From the NCBI GenBank assembly GCA_016704345.1, contig JADJAH010000001.1, positions 282,501 through 346,500 on the forward strand: DNA of 64,000 bases. The letters run 5' to 3'. The DNA is from Ignavibacteria bacterium. GTDB taxonomy: Bacteria; Bacteroidota; Ignavibacteria; Tepidaquicellales; Tepidaquicellaceae. Shown here piece by piece: positions 30,327-40,477 of the stretch (its first letter is position 1; the number at the start of each line of letters is the position of its first letter). The notes beneath the pieces are model-generated. The model had not been told where the DNA came from, did not search any database, and saw only the letters and a list, made by a program, of their open reading frames with translations. The position numbers and the translations under genes were made by a program.

Positions 30327-32018
30327 TTATTTCAGCAATGTCATTTTCATGGTCTTCGAGAAACCGGCTGTTTCAAGTGGATTCGACGAGCTCACCACAA
30401 GTCTGTAAAAATATACACCGCTCGGATAGTTTGATGCATTCCATTGATATTCATAAGCGCCCGTGTTCAATCTTCCGTTTATCAATATCGCAAGTTCTTT
30501 TCCTGAAATATCATAGATGCTCAACTTCACATTTCCGCTCACCGGTGTTTCAAATCTTATCTTTGTTGTGGGATTGAACGGATTCGGATAATTTTGTGAA
30601 AGGACAAAATCAACCGGGACTATTCCTTCAATTGACCTGACAGATACCGGAAGTACATAATTCTTTGGATCAAACTGACTCCAGCCCTGCGACCAGTTTG
30701 TTGTACCGAATCCGCCGCGGAAATTTACAGTCTCAAATCCTGCAAGATTTGGATTGGCAAAGCTCGATCCTGTTAATGCAGGTGAACTTCCTGTCGGCAC
30801 CCAGTTATTGACGTTCGAACCCGATGGATCAGGATAAATGTTGAAAGGGCTGGTAAGGCCTGCTTCTGCATTTGATTGATACGCATTGTTTGAGTAAGAA
30901 CCCGTAAGCAGCCAGCTAGTGGGACTGAATGACGAAGCGGCATTTGTATCAGCAAGTCTTAGATTTCCTGCCATGATCGTATTTCTGATCTGAATAGTAT
31001 CGCCTGTTGATGCATTCCAAACACCCGATGCGTCAAATCTGAAACCAACTCTGTATCCCATTACAATGGAGTTATAGATCTTAGGCAAACTGTTTCTTCT
31101 CAGATGTCCGCCTCTCTGATGAAGTGAATTCACCGGAGTGCCGGAGGTTTCGTATGGCCCTACCATTGTTATGTTTGAGAAGATCGGACTGGTTCTTGGT
31201 GAGTTGTAATTTGCCGGAGAATTGTTGTTGTTGTCAATCTCCCAGCCGTTTGACTGACTAACGTCTGCGATATCCTTATCCTTTACCGAAAGACCGAATT
31301 GAATTTTTCCCCTGTAACCGTTGTCGCAATCGAAATCATCATCAAGTGATTTGTAAGCAATCAGATATTTGCAGTTTACATTTCCTCCGAAAAATTCGAA
31401 AGCATCATCTCCGCAATAACTCACCTGTACATTCTCGATAACAGTTCTGCTTCCAACTCCGCCCATTGTTAGTCCGTTAATTTCATTACCGGCGGTTCCT
31501 GTAAGGTTCACACCCGGAAACTCGATCCTTACATATCTTAATACACCTGAGCTGTCATTGTTTATGACCGGCTGTCCTCCGTAAACAGGACCAAGCCCCG
31601 GTCCGAAACCTTCTATTTCAGCGGAGTCTGCGCCTGACGAAGTATTTATCGAAGATCTTCCAAGAATGATTATCCCGCCCCAATCGCCTGTGTTTCTTTG
31701 ACCTTTCGGCTTCTCACTAGTAAAGATTATCGGATTTGAAGATGTGCCATTCGCATAGATCTTCGAACCTCTTTGAATAATGAGAGTACCTTTAGTTTCA
31801 AAGTCACCAAGAATTACCGTACCTGGCGCTATTGTTATAGTTGAATTATTTCTTATATAGTTGAACCCTTTCATGAGGTAAACAGTATTGGAATTCAAGC
31901 TAATATTTCCTGTGATGTTGGAAGAGTTGAGTGTTGTTGAATCAATTGCAGCTTTGGACAATCCCGAATTCAAATGAATTACAGAAATGAGCAGAACAAT
32001 TTTAAAGAACAGTTTCAT
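30327..32018 (-). CDS. Secreted beta-helix-like protein with T9SS sorting domain
   Basis: A 563-residue paralogue of the dockerin protein. Signal peptide (MKLFFKIVLLISVIHLNSG), then the shared body: STITIAPGTVILGDFETKG, DWGGIIILGRSSINTSSG, CGDDAFEFFGG and DFDCDNGYRG. From about residue 475 a T9SS sorting domain (FVLSQNYPNPFNPTTKI) ends in KTMKMTLLK. It would be displayed on or released from the cell surface through the type IX system. Together with the metallophosphoesterase and TonB receptor upstream it forms a minus-strand series. Substrate unknown; the loci suggest capture of something imported by the TonB receptor (inference). Confidence 0.85.
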   Translation of the reverse strand: MKLFFKIVLLISVIHLNSGLSKAAIDSTTLNSSNITGNISLNSNTVYLMKGFNYIRNNSTITIAPGTVILGDFETKGTLIIQRGSKIYANGTSSNPIIFTSEKPKGQRNTGDWGGIIILGRSSINTSSGADSAEIEGFGPGLGPVYGGQPVINNDSSGVLRYVRIEFPGVNLTGTAGNEINGLTMGGVGSRTVIENVQVSYCGDDAFEFFGGNVNCKYLIAYKSLDDDFDCDNGYRGKIQFGLSVKDKDIADVSQSNGWEIDNNNNSPANYNSPRTSPIFSNITMVGPYETSGTPVNSLHQRGGHLRRNSLPKIYNSIVMGYRVGFRFDASGVWNASTGDTIQIRNTIMAGNLRLADTNAASSFSPTSWLLTGSYSNNAYQSNAEAGLTSPFNIYPDPSGSNVNNWVPTGSSPALTGSSFANPNLAGFETVNFRGGFGTTNWSQGWSQFDPKNYVLPVSVRSIEGIVPVDFVLSQNYPNPFNPTTKIRFETPVSGNVKLSIYDISGKELAILINGRLNTGAYEYQWNASNYPSGVYFYRLVVSSSNPLETAGFSKTMKMTLLK

Positions 32019-32104
32019 TTTGTTTTGATTGATTAATAAAGAACAGTTAAGAAAAAAAATTTTGGCGCTATGTGTTCTATCAAATTCTGATTTGTTAATC
32101 AGAT

Positions 32105-32878
32105 TTATGAAGCAACAGCTTCTGTTATGTAATTTGGTGTGTAAACATCTTCTCTTAATGATGCATTTCCGAATTCATCAACCACAATATATGTCGAAGG
32201 CAAATCCGTCCAGCATCCGGTGTTATAATATGTGATATCATCAGATTCCATTTTCATTGATAAGTGAGTATGTCCGCAAATTACGGCATCTGCTCCTTTC
32301 GATCGTCCATAGTCCATTGCCTCGCTTGCAACCTTGTTTGAAAGTCGGAGCCAGCCTTTGCTTTTTCGCTTTATAAATCTCGAGATGCTTTGAGTTTCAG
32401 TGTCTAATCGCTGTACCTTGTCATACACAAATGAAGATACATTGCTTATCACAACATTTTCCGTAAGAAACTTGTCAAACTGATGTCCGTGAATTGCGAG
32501 GAAATTCTTCCCGTAAGTTTCCCAGCTATATTCATCATATACTTTAATTCCCATCATAAGCGACATGATCTCAGATAGTCCTTCATCATGATTTCCTTCA
32601 ACCCAGACAACTTCGATCTCCTTGTCAGGATTGGACATCTTCCTGATATCAGAGAGTAGATTCCAGTGATCCTTTTTTAATCGTGTGAAATTCAAATCAT
32701 CGAAAATATCTCCCAAGAGAATCAATCTTCTGAACTCGAATCTATCAAGCAGTTTTCGCACGGCTTTGGGTCTGGCAACTCTGGAACCAAGATGAATATC
32801 CGAGATTATGAGCGTATCTGCAGTTTCGCGGATATTATCATGCATAGCTTCGGAAGAAAGATCCTCTGTCTTGCTCAT
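32105..32878 (-). CDS. Calcineurin-like metallophosphoesterase (LpxH/YfcE type)
   Basis: A 257-residue cytoplasmic phosphoesterase with all metal motifs in order: SDIHLGS (DxH), LGDIFDD (GDxxD), EGNHDE (GNHD/E), AIHGHQFD and CGHTHLS (GHTH). In Bacteroidota, enzymes of this look are annotated UDP-2,3-diacylglucosamine hydrolase (lipid A synthesis), but also as general phosphatases. The middle insertion (KVQRLDTETQSISRFIKRK) is common in the LpxH-like UDP-2,3-diacylglucosamine subgroup. No signal peptide, so a direct role with the secreted neighbours is not obvious. It starts 20 bases after the TonB receptor stop. Confidence 0.85.
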   Translation of the reverse strand: MSKTEDLSSEAMHDNIRETADTLIISDIHLGSRVARPKAVRKLLDRFEFRRLILLGDIFDDLNFTRLKKDHWNLLSDIRKMSNPDKEIEVVWVEGNHDEGLSEIMSLMMGIKVYDEYSWETYGKNFLAIHGHQFDKFLTENVVISNVSSFVYDKVQRLDTETQSISRFIKRKSKGWLRLSNKVASEAMDYGRSKGADAVICGHTHLSMKMESDDITYYNTGCWTDLPSTYIVVDEFGNASLREDVYTPNYITEAVAS

Positions 32879-32897
32879 GCTGATAATGTTATTTGGT

Positions 32898-35681
32898 TTA
32901 AAACTTGTATGAGAGCGATAGTCCGTAATTTGTTCCGTACGAATATTTCAAAACTTCTTTCTCAAACTTTTGTCCGTTCAGATCATATTCCTGTAAGAAG
33001 ACCTGGTCTTCGGCAAGTATGTCCTTGATCGCAAACTTGGCTTCGAAGCGATTGAGAAAACTCTTTGATATCGAGAAGTCTACAACATTTCTACCCTGCT
33101 CTTCTACATCACTGAAACCAATCTTTCCGACTTCTGCTATTCTCTCGCCAAATCTGTTGTATAGGAGATTGACGCTTAACCCAAGATCATAGTTGTCATA
33201 GAACAGTCCGAGGTTCAGAAGATAAGGCGATTGCCCCTGAAGTCTTCTTGTTGTTTCCGATGAACCGATCTCCAGACCTTCAAGATTTACCTGGGAGTTT
33301 ACCAATGTTATGTTTCCGTTAAAAGCAAGATCCCTAAGGGATTTGGATATGAATCCAAGCTTCTTTCTGATTTCGATCTCGATCCCGTAATTATAAGCTC
33401 CGTTAGTTGCATTCTCATAAGTATATGATGGCCTGAAGTCGCCTGACTGCACAGGCACAATAACTCTTTCAATCGGCCTGTCAAATTTCTTATAGAAAAG
33501 ACTTACCGATGCTATTTCTCCCGGCTCAGGGTAGATCTCATATCTCAGGTCGTAATTTCTTACAAGACTTTCCTTAAGCTCAGGATTGCCGGATGTTTCA
33601 CCGGTTGTTATGAAATCAATGAAGCCAAAAGGTGCGAGCTCTCTTAGTTCCGGTCTTGATACAGTCAAAGAGTAAGATGCCCTGATGTTTGTGTTTGAAT
33701 TCATTTCATACGTTACGCCAAGTGAAGGAAGATAATCCCTGTTGATCTCATATACTTTGATCTCATCTTCTGTTGTCCTTTGAAATCCTGTGAGCTTTTG
33801 CTCGTTGTATTCATATCTCAGACCCGCTACAAACCGGAACTTGTCGAAGTAACCGTCAATCATTCCGTAACCCGCGTAGATATTTTCTGTTGCATCGTAG
33901 GAGTCGCTCTTGTTGGTTGTTTCAACATAGGAGATGATCGTTGAATCTATGTTCTGTGAGCCGAAGACCGAATCAATCGGCTGAAACAGGATGTCAAACG
34001 GAGATGTGAATGTCTTAATTGGCGCAAACAATCTTGCACTGAATTGCCTTCTTGTATCTGTTGCAAGTATTCCCGATTTGAATTTGCTCTTGAATGATTT
34101 ACCGAGGTCGAGAAATTTCATCTCAAAATCCATATTTGCAAATCTTGAAAGATCTGTCAGCTCAGAGAAGAATCTTTCTCCAACTTTTGAATTCGGCACA
34201 ATACTTAACGGAACAAAGAAAGGATCTTCGCTTCCCTGAACCCGCTGATAAGTTACGGTCTTGTAATCAGGTTCGCTTCTGTCGGCTTCAGAATAAGAGG
34301 CATTCCAGGAAATGTTCATGGCAGAAGAAGTTCCAAGGTAATGATTTCCTGCAAGCTGCGTAGTCAGCAAACTCCTTTCAGAGAAATAGTATCCGTACAA
34401 TCTCTTATCATTGTTCGACTCGATGTTGTCAATGCCTTCAAAGTATTGAGTAAAGTCATCAGAGATAAGCGTATAAGTATTCTTGAAACTCAGCTTATTA
34501 TTATTTCCGATTTTGTAATTCAGATTAAGCAGTCCGCCGCTAAGAACATTGTACTGAGATGATCTTCCGTCATAATCAAGAAGAGTGGTTGTGTCAGAAT
34601 TAAATATGTTTCTGTTTACTTGCGAATTCGTAAAAGCATTTCGATATGTATAGGATGCAATTGCGCCAAGCGGATTTCCGAATACTCCGAAATTGTTTCC
34701 GAGTGACAATTGAAAGCCGCCGTTCATCGGGGCTTTTCTTTCGTCCTGTCCCCAATTGTTCTTCAGGGTTTTTCCAAAGTTGTTTGCTCCTGAGAATGGT
34801 GTCGTTGGAAAGTTCGAAGGAATAGATCTTCCACCGTCATCTTTCCCGGAATTCCAGAAAAGTGTCTTGCTTTGACTTGCATTGTAATCATAAAACCCGC
34901 CATCAAGTGTTGTGCTGTTGACGAATGCGCCTGTCAATTCAAATGAGTAAGTAAACTGCTCTACAAAGTCCTTAGTCGTAAGTTGTACAAGCCCGCCCGA
35001 AGTATTTCCCGGAAGATCCGGAGTGAAAGATTTAGAAATGATTATGTTCTCAAGAAGCTTCGATGGGAAGAGATCAAATGTAAACGATTTCTTATCGGTT
35101 TCAGTACTTGGCACAAGAACACTGTTGAGTGTTGTGTTATTATATCTCTCGGATATGCCTCTTACAAAAACAAATTTGCTTCCTACAATGTTGACGCCCG
35201 ATACTCTCTTCACAACGTCTGATGCAGATGCATCAGGAGCTCTCTTGATTTGCTGCTCACTTATTCCGTCCTGAATCTGATCCGAGTTCTTTTGCTCATT
35301 CAGGAGTGATTCTTCATTGGCAAGATTTGGAGTTGATTCAACAGTAATTTCTTCTGTAGTAAGTCCATCAACACTTAATGCAATATCCACAATAGTAGCC
35401 TTGCCTTCAGCCACTACAACATCTTTTACTTTTTTTGAATCGTAACCTACATAACTTACTTCAAGCTCGTATTTGCCGGGAGCTATGTCCTCTATCACAA
35501 ACGTTCCATCCAAGTCTGCAATAGCTCCGGTTTTTGCTTCGAGTACTTTAATTGTTGCGCCTGTCAGCGGATCTGAATTTGCCGCATCAGTTACCTTTCC
35601 CTGAATGGATTGAGAATGGGATTCACTTGATACCAACAGCGAAATCGCAATCAGAAATGCTAATATGTATAATCTGGTCAT
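32898..35681 (-). CDS. TonB-dependent outer membrane receptor
   Basis: A 927-residue outer membrane importer powered by TonB. Signal peptide (to about residue 24), then a carboxypeptidase-regulatory-like domain (IQGKVTDAANSDPLTGATIKV, residues 25-110), a plug domain (DVVKRVSGVNIVGSKFVFVRG, SGGLVQLTTKDF; residues 140-240) and a long beta-barrel that ends in an aromatic residue (LSLSYKF), the usual outer membrane assembly signal. The layout is like CirA/TBDT_N proteins of Bacteroidota. No SusD-like partner is adjacent; the secreted beta-helix proteins downstream may take that role (inference). Substrate unknown. Confidence 0.92.
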   Translation of the reverse strand: MTRLYILAFLIAISLLVSSESHSQSIQGKVTDAANSDPLTGATIKVLEAKTGAIADLDGTFVIEDIAPGKYELEVSYVGYDSKKVKDVVVAEGKATIVDIALSVDGLTTEEITVESTPNLANEESLLNEQKNSDQIQDGISEQQIKRAPDASASDVVKRVSGVNIVGSKFVFVRGISERYNNTTLNSVLVPSTETDKKSFTFDLFPSKLLENIIISKSFTPDLPGNTSGGLVQLTTKDFVEQFTYSFELTGAFVNSTTLDGGFYDYNASQSKTLFWNSGKDDGGRSIPSNFPTTPFSGANNFGKTLKNNWGQDERKAPMNGGFQLSLGNNFGVFGNPLGAIASYTYRNAFTNSQVNRNIFNSDTTTLLDYDGRSSQYNVLSGGLLNLNYKIGNNNKLSFKNTYTLISDDFTQYFEGIDNIESNNDKRLYGYYFSERSLLTTQLAGNHYLGTSSAMNISWNASYSEADRSEPDYKTVTYQRVQGSEDPFFVPLSIVPNSKVGERFFSELTDLSRFANMDFEMKFLDLGKSFKSKFKSGILATDTRRQFSARLFAPIKTFTSPFDILFQPIDSVFGSQNIDSTIISYVETTNKSDSYDATENIYAGYGMIDGYFDKFRFVAGLRYEYNEQKLTGFQRTTEDEIKVYEINRDYLPSLGVTYEMNSNTNIRASYSLTVSRPELRELAPFGFIDFITTGETSGNPELKESLVRNYDLRYEIYPEPGEIASVSLFYKKFDRPIERVIVPVQSGDFRPSYTYENATNGAYNYGIEIEIRKKLGFISKSLRDLAFNGNITLVNSQVNLEGLEIGSSETTRRLQGQSPYLLNLGLFYDNYDLGLSVNLLYNRFGERIAEVGKIGFSDVEEQGRNVVDFSISKSFLNRFEAKFAIKDILAEDQVFLQEYDLNGQKFEKEVLKYSYGTNYGLSLSYKF

Positions 35682-35796
35682 TATCTTGGATTAGTTATGT
35701 AAAACTACACACGGCAGGTTTATTGCAGATTACCTAATTGTTACCCAATTCATTTTATTGTAACTAAATTGTTACGTACGTAAAGATTCCTTAACA

Positions 35797-35829
35797 TAAA
35801 AAACTCCCTGCTGCTGATGCAACAGGGAG
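35797..35829 (-). terminator. Terminator of the hrcA-grpE-dnaJ operon
   Basis: CTCCCTG (35804-35810) pairs with CAGGGAG (35823-35829); on the minus strand it is followed by a run of T. It lies 30 bases past the dnaJ stop and upstream of the TonB receptor gene. Confidence 0.8.
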
Positions 35830-35859
35830 CAATTTTCACTTAACTATGAAATCTATTTA

Positions 35860-37041
35860 TTATCCAAACACACTCTTGAAAAATCCCTTGTGTGCTTTTT
35901 CAGCTTTCTTGCCATGAACCTGAGATTTTGGAACAAAGTTTTCAGAGCCGGATAGTTCTTCAAGCAGTTCCTTTTCCTTATGACTGATCTTTGACGGAAT
36001 GAACACATTTACTTTAACGATCTGATCTCCTCTTCTATGGTCTTCAAGATGCCTGATGCCTTTGCCCTTCATTCTTAGCAAAGTGCCGGATTGTGTTCCG
36101 GGATCAATTGTGAGTTTCACTTCTTCATCATTCAGAGTCGGAACAATTGTTTCAGTCCCGAGAATTGCATCCGCAATGCTGACATCCAGTTCCATATAAA
36201 TATCGTTCTCCTCTCTGTGAAAGATCTTGTGCTTTTCTTCTTCTATATAAAGGAACAGGTCTCCCGAGCTGCCGCCTCTCCTGCCTGAATTGCCCTGACC
36301 TCTGAGAGGAATATATTGTCCCTCACTAACACCGGCAGGCACGCTCACCTTTATCTTTGACTCACCCTTAACCACACCTTCGCCATGACACTCATCACAT
36401 TTATCCTTAATTACTCTGCCTTCGCCTGAACAATGTGTACACTCCGTAACATTGATGAACTGGCCAAACATCGATCTCGATACATGCCTAATTTCGCCCG
36501 TCCCGCTGCAGTTCCTGCATGATTCAAATGCGTTGTGGCCTTTAGCACCTGATCCGTCACACTTCCCGCACTTCTTCAGTTTCTTTACCTTGATTTCTTT
36601 CTCTACTCCTTCGGCAATTTCATCAAGTGTGAGCTTCAGATTAATTCTAAGATCTGTTCCTCTTCTGTTCGACTCCTGTCTTCTTCTTCCTGTATTCCCG
36701 CCGAAGAAATCATCAAATATGCTTCCTCCGCCGAATCCTCCGAAGATGTCTCCAAAGTTTGAGAATATATCGTTTATGTCTCTGGATCCGCCCGCACCAC
36801 TGACGCCCTGATGTCCGAACCTGTCATACATACCTCTCTTGTTTGCATCTGAAAGCACTTCATAAGCTTCCGCAAGTTCTTTAAACTTTGCTTCGGATTC
36901 CTGATCACCCGGGTTCTTATCAGGGTGATACTTCATTGCGAGTTTCCTGTAGGAAGATTTTAATTCGTCAGCAGATGCATTCTTGCTGACGTTAAGTATT
37001 TCGTAATAATCTCTTTTGGTCATTTCTGTTTTTACTGTCAT
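35860..37041 (-). CDS. dnaJ: Chaperone protein DnaJ
   Basis: Hsp40 co-chaperone that stimulates DnaK ATPase and delivers unfolded clients. J domain at the N-terminus with YHPDKNPG, a Gly/Phe-rich linker ([15 protein letters not shown]), a zinc domain with four repeats ([32 protein letters not shown]) and the C-terminal substrate domains. Length 393, normal for the family with a basic tail. ATG 37041 overlaps the grpE stop by one base (TAATG), and ATG 37023 ([10 protein letters not shown]) is an alternative that matches the family start better. dnaK is not in the window. Confidence 0.96.
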   Translation of the reverse strand: MTVKTEMTKRDYYEILNVSKNASADELKSSYRKLAMKYHPDKNPGDQESEAKFKELAEAYEVLSDANKRGMYDRFGHQGVSGAGGSRDINDIFSNFGDIFGGFGGGSIFDDFFGGNTGRRRQESNRRGTDLRINLKLTLDEIAEGVEKEIKVKKLKKCGKCDGSGAKGHNAFESCRNCSGTGEIRHVSRSMFGQFINVTECTHCSGEGRVIKDKCDECHGEGVVKGESKIKVSVPAGVSEGQYIPLRGQGNSGRRGGSSGDLFLYIEEEKHKIFHREENDIYMELDVSIADAILGTETIVPTLNDEEVKLTIDPGTQSGTLLRMKGKGIRHLEDHRRGDQIVKVNVFIPSKISHKEKELLEELSGSENFVPKSQVHGKKAEKAHKGFFKSVFG

Positions 37042-37616
37042 TAATTGTTTGATTCACCGTCTGTTGACACCAGTACCTTCTCATGCCTTATCACTTTCCC
37101 GTTGAGCTTATATCCCTTTTCAAATGATTCAAGAACTGTATGCGGCTTCACGTCATCTTTAGGTATCAGCATAAGCGCAGTGCTAAGCTCAACATCAAAT
37201 TCCTGCCCGACAGTATTGATCTCCGTCAGACCTTCTTTCTCGAGAACAGTTTTGAATTTATCATAAATAAGATTTACACCTTTCTGCAATGTTTCGAAAT
37301 CTTTTGTTTCACCTTTGTTGACGGATTCAATGGATCTTTGAAGATCATCGTAAACAGGAAGAAGTTCTTTGATAATTCTTTCAGACGCATATTTCGATAT
37401 GCTTGCAATCTCCGAATCCGTTCGCCTTTTATAATTCTCAAACTCTGCTGCTTTTCTTAGAAGGAGATCCTTTAACTTATTGACCTCCGAATTCTCATCT
37501 GTTGTTTCTTCATCTACTTGTTCGGTAATGTCTTCAGCCACATTATCTGTGATTTCTTCTTTCTCTTTATGCTTGTTGGCATCTCTTACATTGATGGTGT
37601 TTTTATGTTTACTCAT
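37041..37616 (-). CDS. grpE: Nucleotide exchange factor GrpE
   Basis: Releases ADP from DnaK. The 191-residue protein has a charged N-terminal coiled coil (residues 20-90, with [19 protein letters not shown]), then [12 protein letters not shown] and a C-terminal beta domain with [16 protein letters not shown], the family signature. It lies between hrcA and dnaJ with short spacing, one operon. Confidence 0.95.
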   Translation of the reverse strand: MSKHKNTINVRDANKHKEKEEITDNVAEDITEQVDEETTDENSEVNKLKDLLLRKAAEFENYKRRTDSEIASISKYASERIIKELLPVYDDLQRSIESVNKGETKDFETLQKGVNLIYDKFKTVLEKEGLTEINTVGQEFDVELSTALMLIPKDDVKPHTVLESFEKGYKLNGKVIRHEKVLVSTDGESNN

Positions 37617-37643
37617 TTGCTTTTGATTTATCCTTTCCGGGCT

Positions 37644-38693
37644 CTAATGTCCCGATATTTCATTTATTAATTTTGATGTAAACTTCAGCAGTGATATCAT
37701 CCTTGCATAATTCATTCGCTTTGGACCTATCACCCCAATGTTTCCTTTTACTTCACCAACATTATATGAAGTTGTAACTACACTGTAATTCTTCAATTTC
37801 TCATCATCATTCTCACTGCCGATCGTGATCATCATATCATTATCACTCTTCACATTATTCTGGAAAATATGGATCACAAGATTCCTGTCTTCGGCAAGCT
37901 CAATGATGTCTTTGAAGTTTCTCGGATTCTCAAATTCGGGCTGAAGGATGACATCTCCCGTTCCTCCAACAAATATCTTGCTGCCCTTCTCTTCATCGGC
38001 ATTCATTTTATCAAATGAATTAATGAGCTTATTGATAACTCCCGATTCTTTCTGCCTGTAATCATGAAGCTTTCCGGGATTTAGTTCACGAATTTGATTT
38101 AGCGCAAGTCCGTGATACCTCTCATTAAATGTAGATGCGAGTGTGTCGAGTTTTTGCTTTGAAATGTCGCTGTCAACTTCCAGTATCACCGTCTTTATTA
38201 TTCCCGACAAAATATTAAGAACTACAAGGATCTTGTTTGATGAAAGCTTTACAAACTCCAGCTTTTGAAATATTCCCTTAGATATGTTAGGCTCGGAAAC
38301 AACCGCAAGAAGTCTTGCCACCTTGCCAAGTATTTTTGATGTCTCCGCGTAGAGATTTTCTTTCTCTACAACAGTGATGTTTGCTTCCTCAAGCCTTGAC
38401 TTGATGCTTCTTTCGTCAAGATTGGAGAGTTTTTCGCTCTCCATTAGCACATCAACATAATATCTGTAACCTCTGTCTGTCGGGACCCGGCCCGCAGAAG
38501 TATGTGGCGCACCGAGCAGATCCATTTCCTCGAGATCACACATCACATTCCTGATAGTAGCCGATGACAGATGAAGATCCGTCTGCCTTGAAACACTTCT
38601 TGAGCCTATAGGATTGGCACTCCTTATGAAGTTTTCAACAACATACTTTAGAACTTCTTTCTCTCTGTCTGTTAAATTATCAAGTGTTGCCAT
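37644..38693 (-). CDS. hrcA: Heat-inducible transcription repressor HrcA
   Basis: Represses class I heat shock genes by binding the CIRCE operator; folding depends on GroEL. The 349-residue protein has the winged-helix N-terminus (LTDREKEVLKYVVENFI, GSRSVSRQTDLHLSSATIRN) followed by the GAF-like domain and ends MISLLKFTSKLINE. It is the first gene of the operon with grpE and dnaJ. No consensus CIRCE (TTAGCACTC-N9-GAGTGCTAA) is seen upstream, but a shorter palindrome is present at 38708-38722. Confidence 0.95.
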   Translation of the reverse strand: MATLDNLTDREKEVLKYVVENFIRSANPIGSRSVSRQTDLHLSSATIRNVMCDLEEMDLLGAPHTSAGRVPTDRGYRYYVDVLMESEKLSNLDERSIKSRLEEANITVVEKENLYAETSKILGKVARLLAVVSEPNISKGIFQKLEFVKLSSNKILVVLNILSGIIKTVILEVDSDISKQKLDTLASTFNERYHGLALNQIRELNPGKLHDYRQKESGVINKLINSFDKMNADEEKGSKIFVGGTGDVILQPEFENPRNFKDIIELAEDRNLVIHIFQNNVKSDNDMMITIGSENDDEKLKNYSVVTTSYNVGEVKGNIGVIGPKRMNYARMISLLKFTSKLINEISGH

Positions 38694-38700
38694 AGTTAAA

Positions 38701-38722
38701 CAAAAATACTCATTTTATGAGT
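38701..38722 (-). promoter_or_regulatory. Promoter box and palindrome upstream of hrcA
   Basis: The minus strand reads TATTTTTG (38708-38701), fitting the TAnnTTTG promoter box, only 8 bases before the hrcA ATG, so the mRNA would be nearly leaderless. It overlaps the palindrome ACTCAT-TTT-ATGAGT (38708-38722), which could be an operator. The -33 element is not clear. Confidence 0.4.
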
Positions 38723-38744
38723 TACCTAAAATTCAATTGTCGCA

Positions 38745-39608
38745 TTATTGCCCGGGCACTTTGCTCTTTGATTCTGATTCAATTCTTTCAAGATTCTTCA
38801 ATGTTATGTCGATATTCTCATCAAGGAAGTGTCTTGCCTGTTGCCTTGCGCGCTTCACTTCACTCATATCTATGTCGGCATAGATCATGTCTTCTTCGAA
38901 AATCTTAGCAACCGCGATCACAGTTCCGAAAGGATCAACAACTTCACTGCCGCCCCAGAAATTCACTCCATCCTCATAGCCAACTCTGTTAGAAAATATC
39001 ATATAAGAAGAAAGCAATCTGGCAAATGTTCTGTGCTGTTGAGTATTGACATCGTAGTTTGCAAAAGTCTCTGAACCCGTGGCAAGTTTGGTTGGAGATG
39101 CGGCTATACCGATGATGATCTTAGCTCCGTCCATTGCGGCAATGTATGGCAAAGATATATGCCAAAGATCTTCGCACACAAGTAACGCAAGTTTTCCGAA
39201 TTTTGTTTCATGCGCCCGGCAGTCTTTTCCTCTGGAAAAATATCTCATCTCTTCAAACAGTCCGTAAGTGGGAGGATAGACCTTCTTGTGAGTAAACTTA
39301 AACTCTCCATCAGAAAAATATGCCGCTGAATTGAAGATGTCATACTTCTCTCCTTCTTCGGCAAGCCCGCACACAATGTCTATTTTCTTGCTGACCTGTT
39401 TCAGCTTAGCAAGAAGTTTAGATGAGCCCGGGACAATTGCAATGTCTGTATTTATATCTTTCAGCGAATATCCGGTAAGAGATAATTCCGGGAATACAAT
39501 TAACTCAGCCTTATTTTTTATGGCTTCTTCGCAATAATGAATGTGCTTTTCAATGTTTCGTGAGAGATCTCCAAGCACACATTCAATTTGAGCTACAGCA
39601 ACTTTCAT
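38745..39608 (-). CDS. Carbon-nitrogen hydrolase (nitrilase superfamily)
   Basis: A 287-residue amidase of the nitrilase fold. The catalytic triad is visible: Glu in LIVFPELSLTGYS, Lys in HKKVYPPTYG and Cys in LLVCEDLWH. The sequence is closest in look to the stand-alone amidases related to the glutaminase domain of NAD synthetase and to N-carbamoylputrescine amidase; substrate cannot be fixed by eye. Its ATG overlaps the stop of the upstream glycosyltransferase as ATGA. nadB, an NAD synthesis gene, is three genes upstream, so a link to NAD metabolism is possible but unproven. Confidence 0.85.
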   Translation of the reverse strand: MKVAVAQIECVLGDLSRNIEKHIHYCEEAIKNKAELIVFPELSLTGYSLKDINTDIAIVPGSSKLLAKLKQVSKKIDIVCGLAEEGEKYDIFNSAAYFSDGEFKFTHKKVYPPTYGLFEEMRYFSRGKDCRAHETKFGKLALLVCEDLWHISLPYIAAMDGAKIIIGIAASPTKLATGSETFANYDVNTQQHRTFARLLSSYMIFSNRVGYEDGVNFWGGSEVVDPFGTVIAVAKIFEEDMIYADIDMSEVKRARQQARHFLDENIDITLKNLERIESESKSKVPGQ

Positions 39609-40477
39609 TTGATGAGTTTGTAATAAGTTTTTCTCAATACTCCTGAGATCTTAAGAAGAATACTCAGTATCAACAGAGACAAATACTTGTTGTTATGCTT
39701 GCTGAAATATTTCGTGCAGTCATCATTCCAAATGTCAATCATTTCCGGCTTAACTTTGTTAACACTCGCACCCTGCTTGTGATAAACCTTCGCATCCGGG
39801 TAAAAACAGATTTGCATATTCGATTCATAGATCCTATTGCAAAGATCAACATCATTAAAGAACATTCTGAACTGTTCATCAAATCCATTCAACTTCCTCA
39901 TCAGATCACCTTTCACCAGCAGTGCAGCCGCCATTGGCTGATCTACTGTCATCTCCTCATTGTGATTGAAATACTTCATCTTCCACTTTGCAAATGTCTC
40001 ACTCTCCGGTAATAATCTTGACAGCATAGTAAACTCGCAGAACATGTCCCAATATGTCGGGAACGTCCTGCATGAATATTGGATACTGCCGTCTTCATTG
40101 AGAAGCTGTGGAGCAATGGCTCCCAACTTTTCATCCGCTTCGAGTTTTGCGAACAATTTTGCCAGCGATCCGGGCTTTGCCTTTGTGTCAGGATTAAGCA
40201 GCAAAATGTTTCTTCCATTTGAAATGACTATCCCCTGATTGCATGCCTTTGTGTAGCCAAGATTCTGTTTGTTCTCTACAATAGTAATGTTGTGAATACC
40301 ATATTCAACTGCTCTTGAAATCTCTGCAATGCTGCCATCATCCGATGCATTGTCTATTAAAAGATATTCTGCATTTAATCCATCAAGTGATTCATAAGAA
40401 GAAGTAAGACAATCATAGATCTCATCCGCGCTATTCCATGTAACTATTACAACAGACAGGTCAACCTTGTCATGCAT
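39605..40477 (-). CDS. Family 2 glycosyltransferase (rhamnosyltransferase-like)
   Basis: A 290-residue cytoplasmic GT-A enzyme with SVVIVTWNSADEI, LLIDNASDDGS, ENKQNLGYTKACNQG and LLNPDTK (the DxD-like metal site is NPD), plus the late FNDVDLCNRI block. This arrangement is typical of WbbL/rhamnosyltransferase-type enzymes of polysaccharide synthesis. It lacks membrane helices. Start overlaps the lipoprotein stop by 8 bases. No other polysaccharide genes are beside it. Confidence 0.88.
   Translation of the reverse strand: MHDKVDLSVVIVTWNSADEIYDCLTSSYESLDGLNAEYLLIDNASDDGSIAEISRAVEYGIHNITIVENKQNLGYTKACNQGIVISNGRNILLLNPDTKAKPGSLAKLFAKLEADEKLGAIAPQLLNEDGSIQYSCRTFPTYWDMFCEFTMLSRLLPESETFAKWKMKYFNHNEEMTVDQPMAAALLVKGDLMRKLNGFDEQFRMFFNDVDLCNRIYESNMQICFYPDAKVYHKQGASVNKVKPEMIDIWNDDCTKYFSKHNNKYLSLLILSILLKISGVLRKTYYKLIK

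Noticed and set aside
38693..38760. CIRCE element before hrcA
   Set aside because: No TTAGCACTC-N9-GAGTGCTAA sequence is present; only a shorter palindrome is seen.
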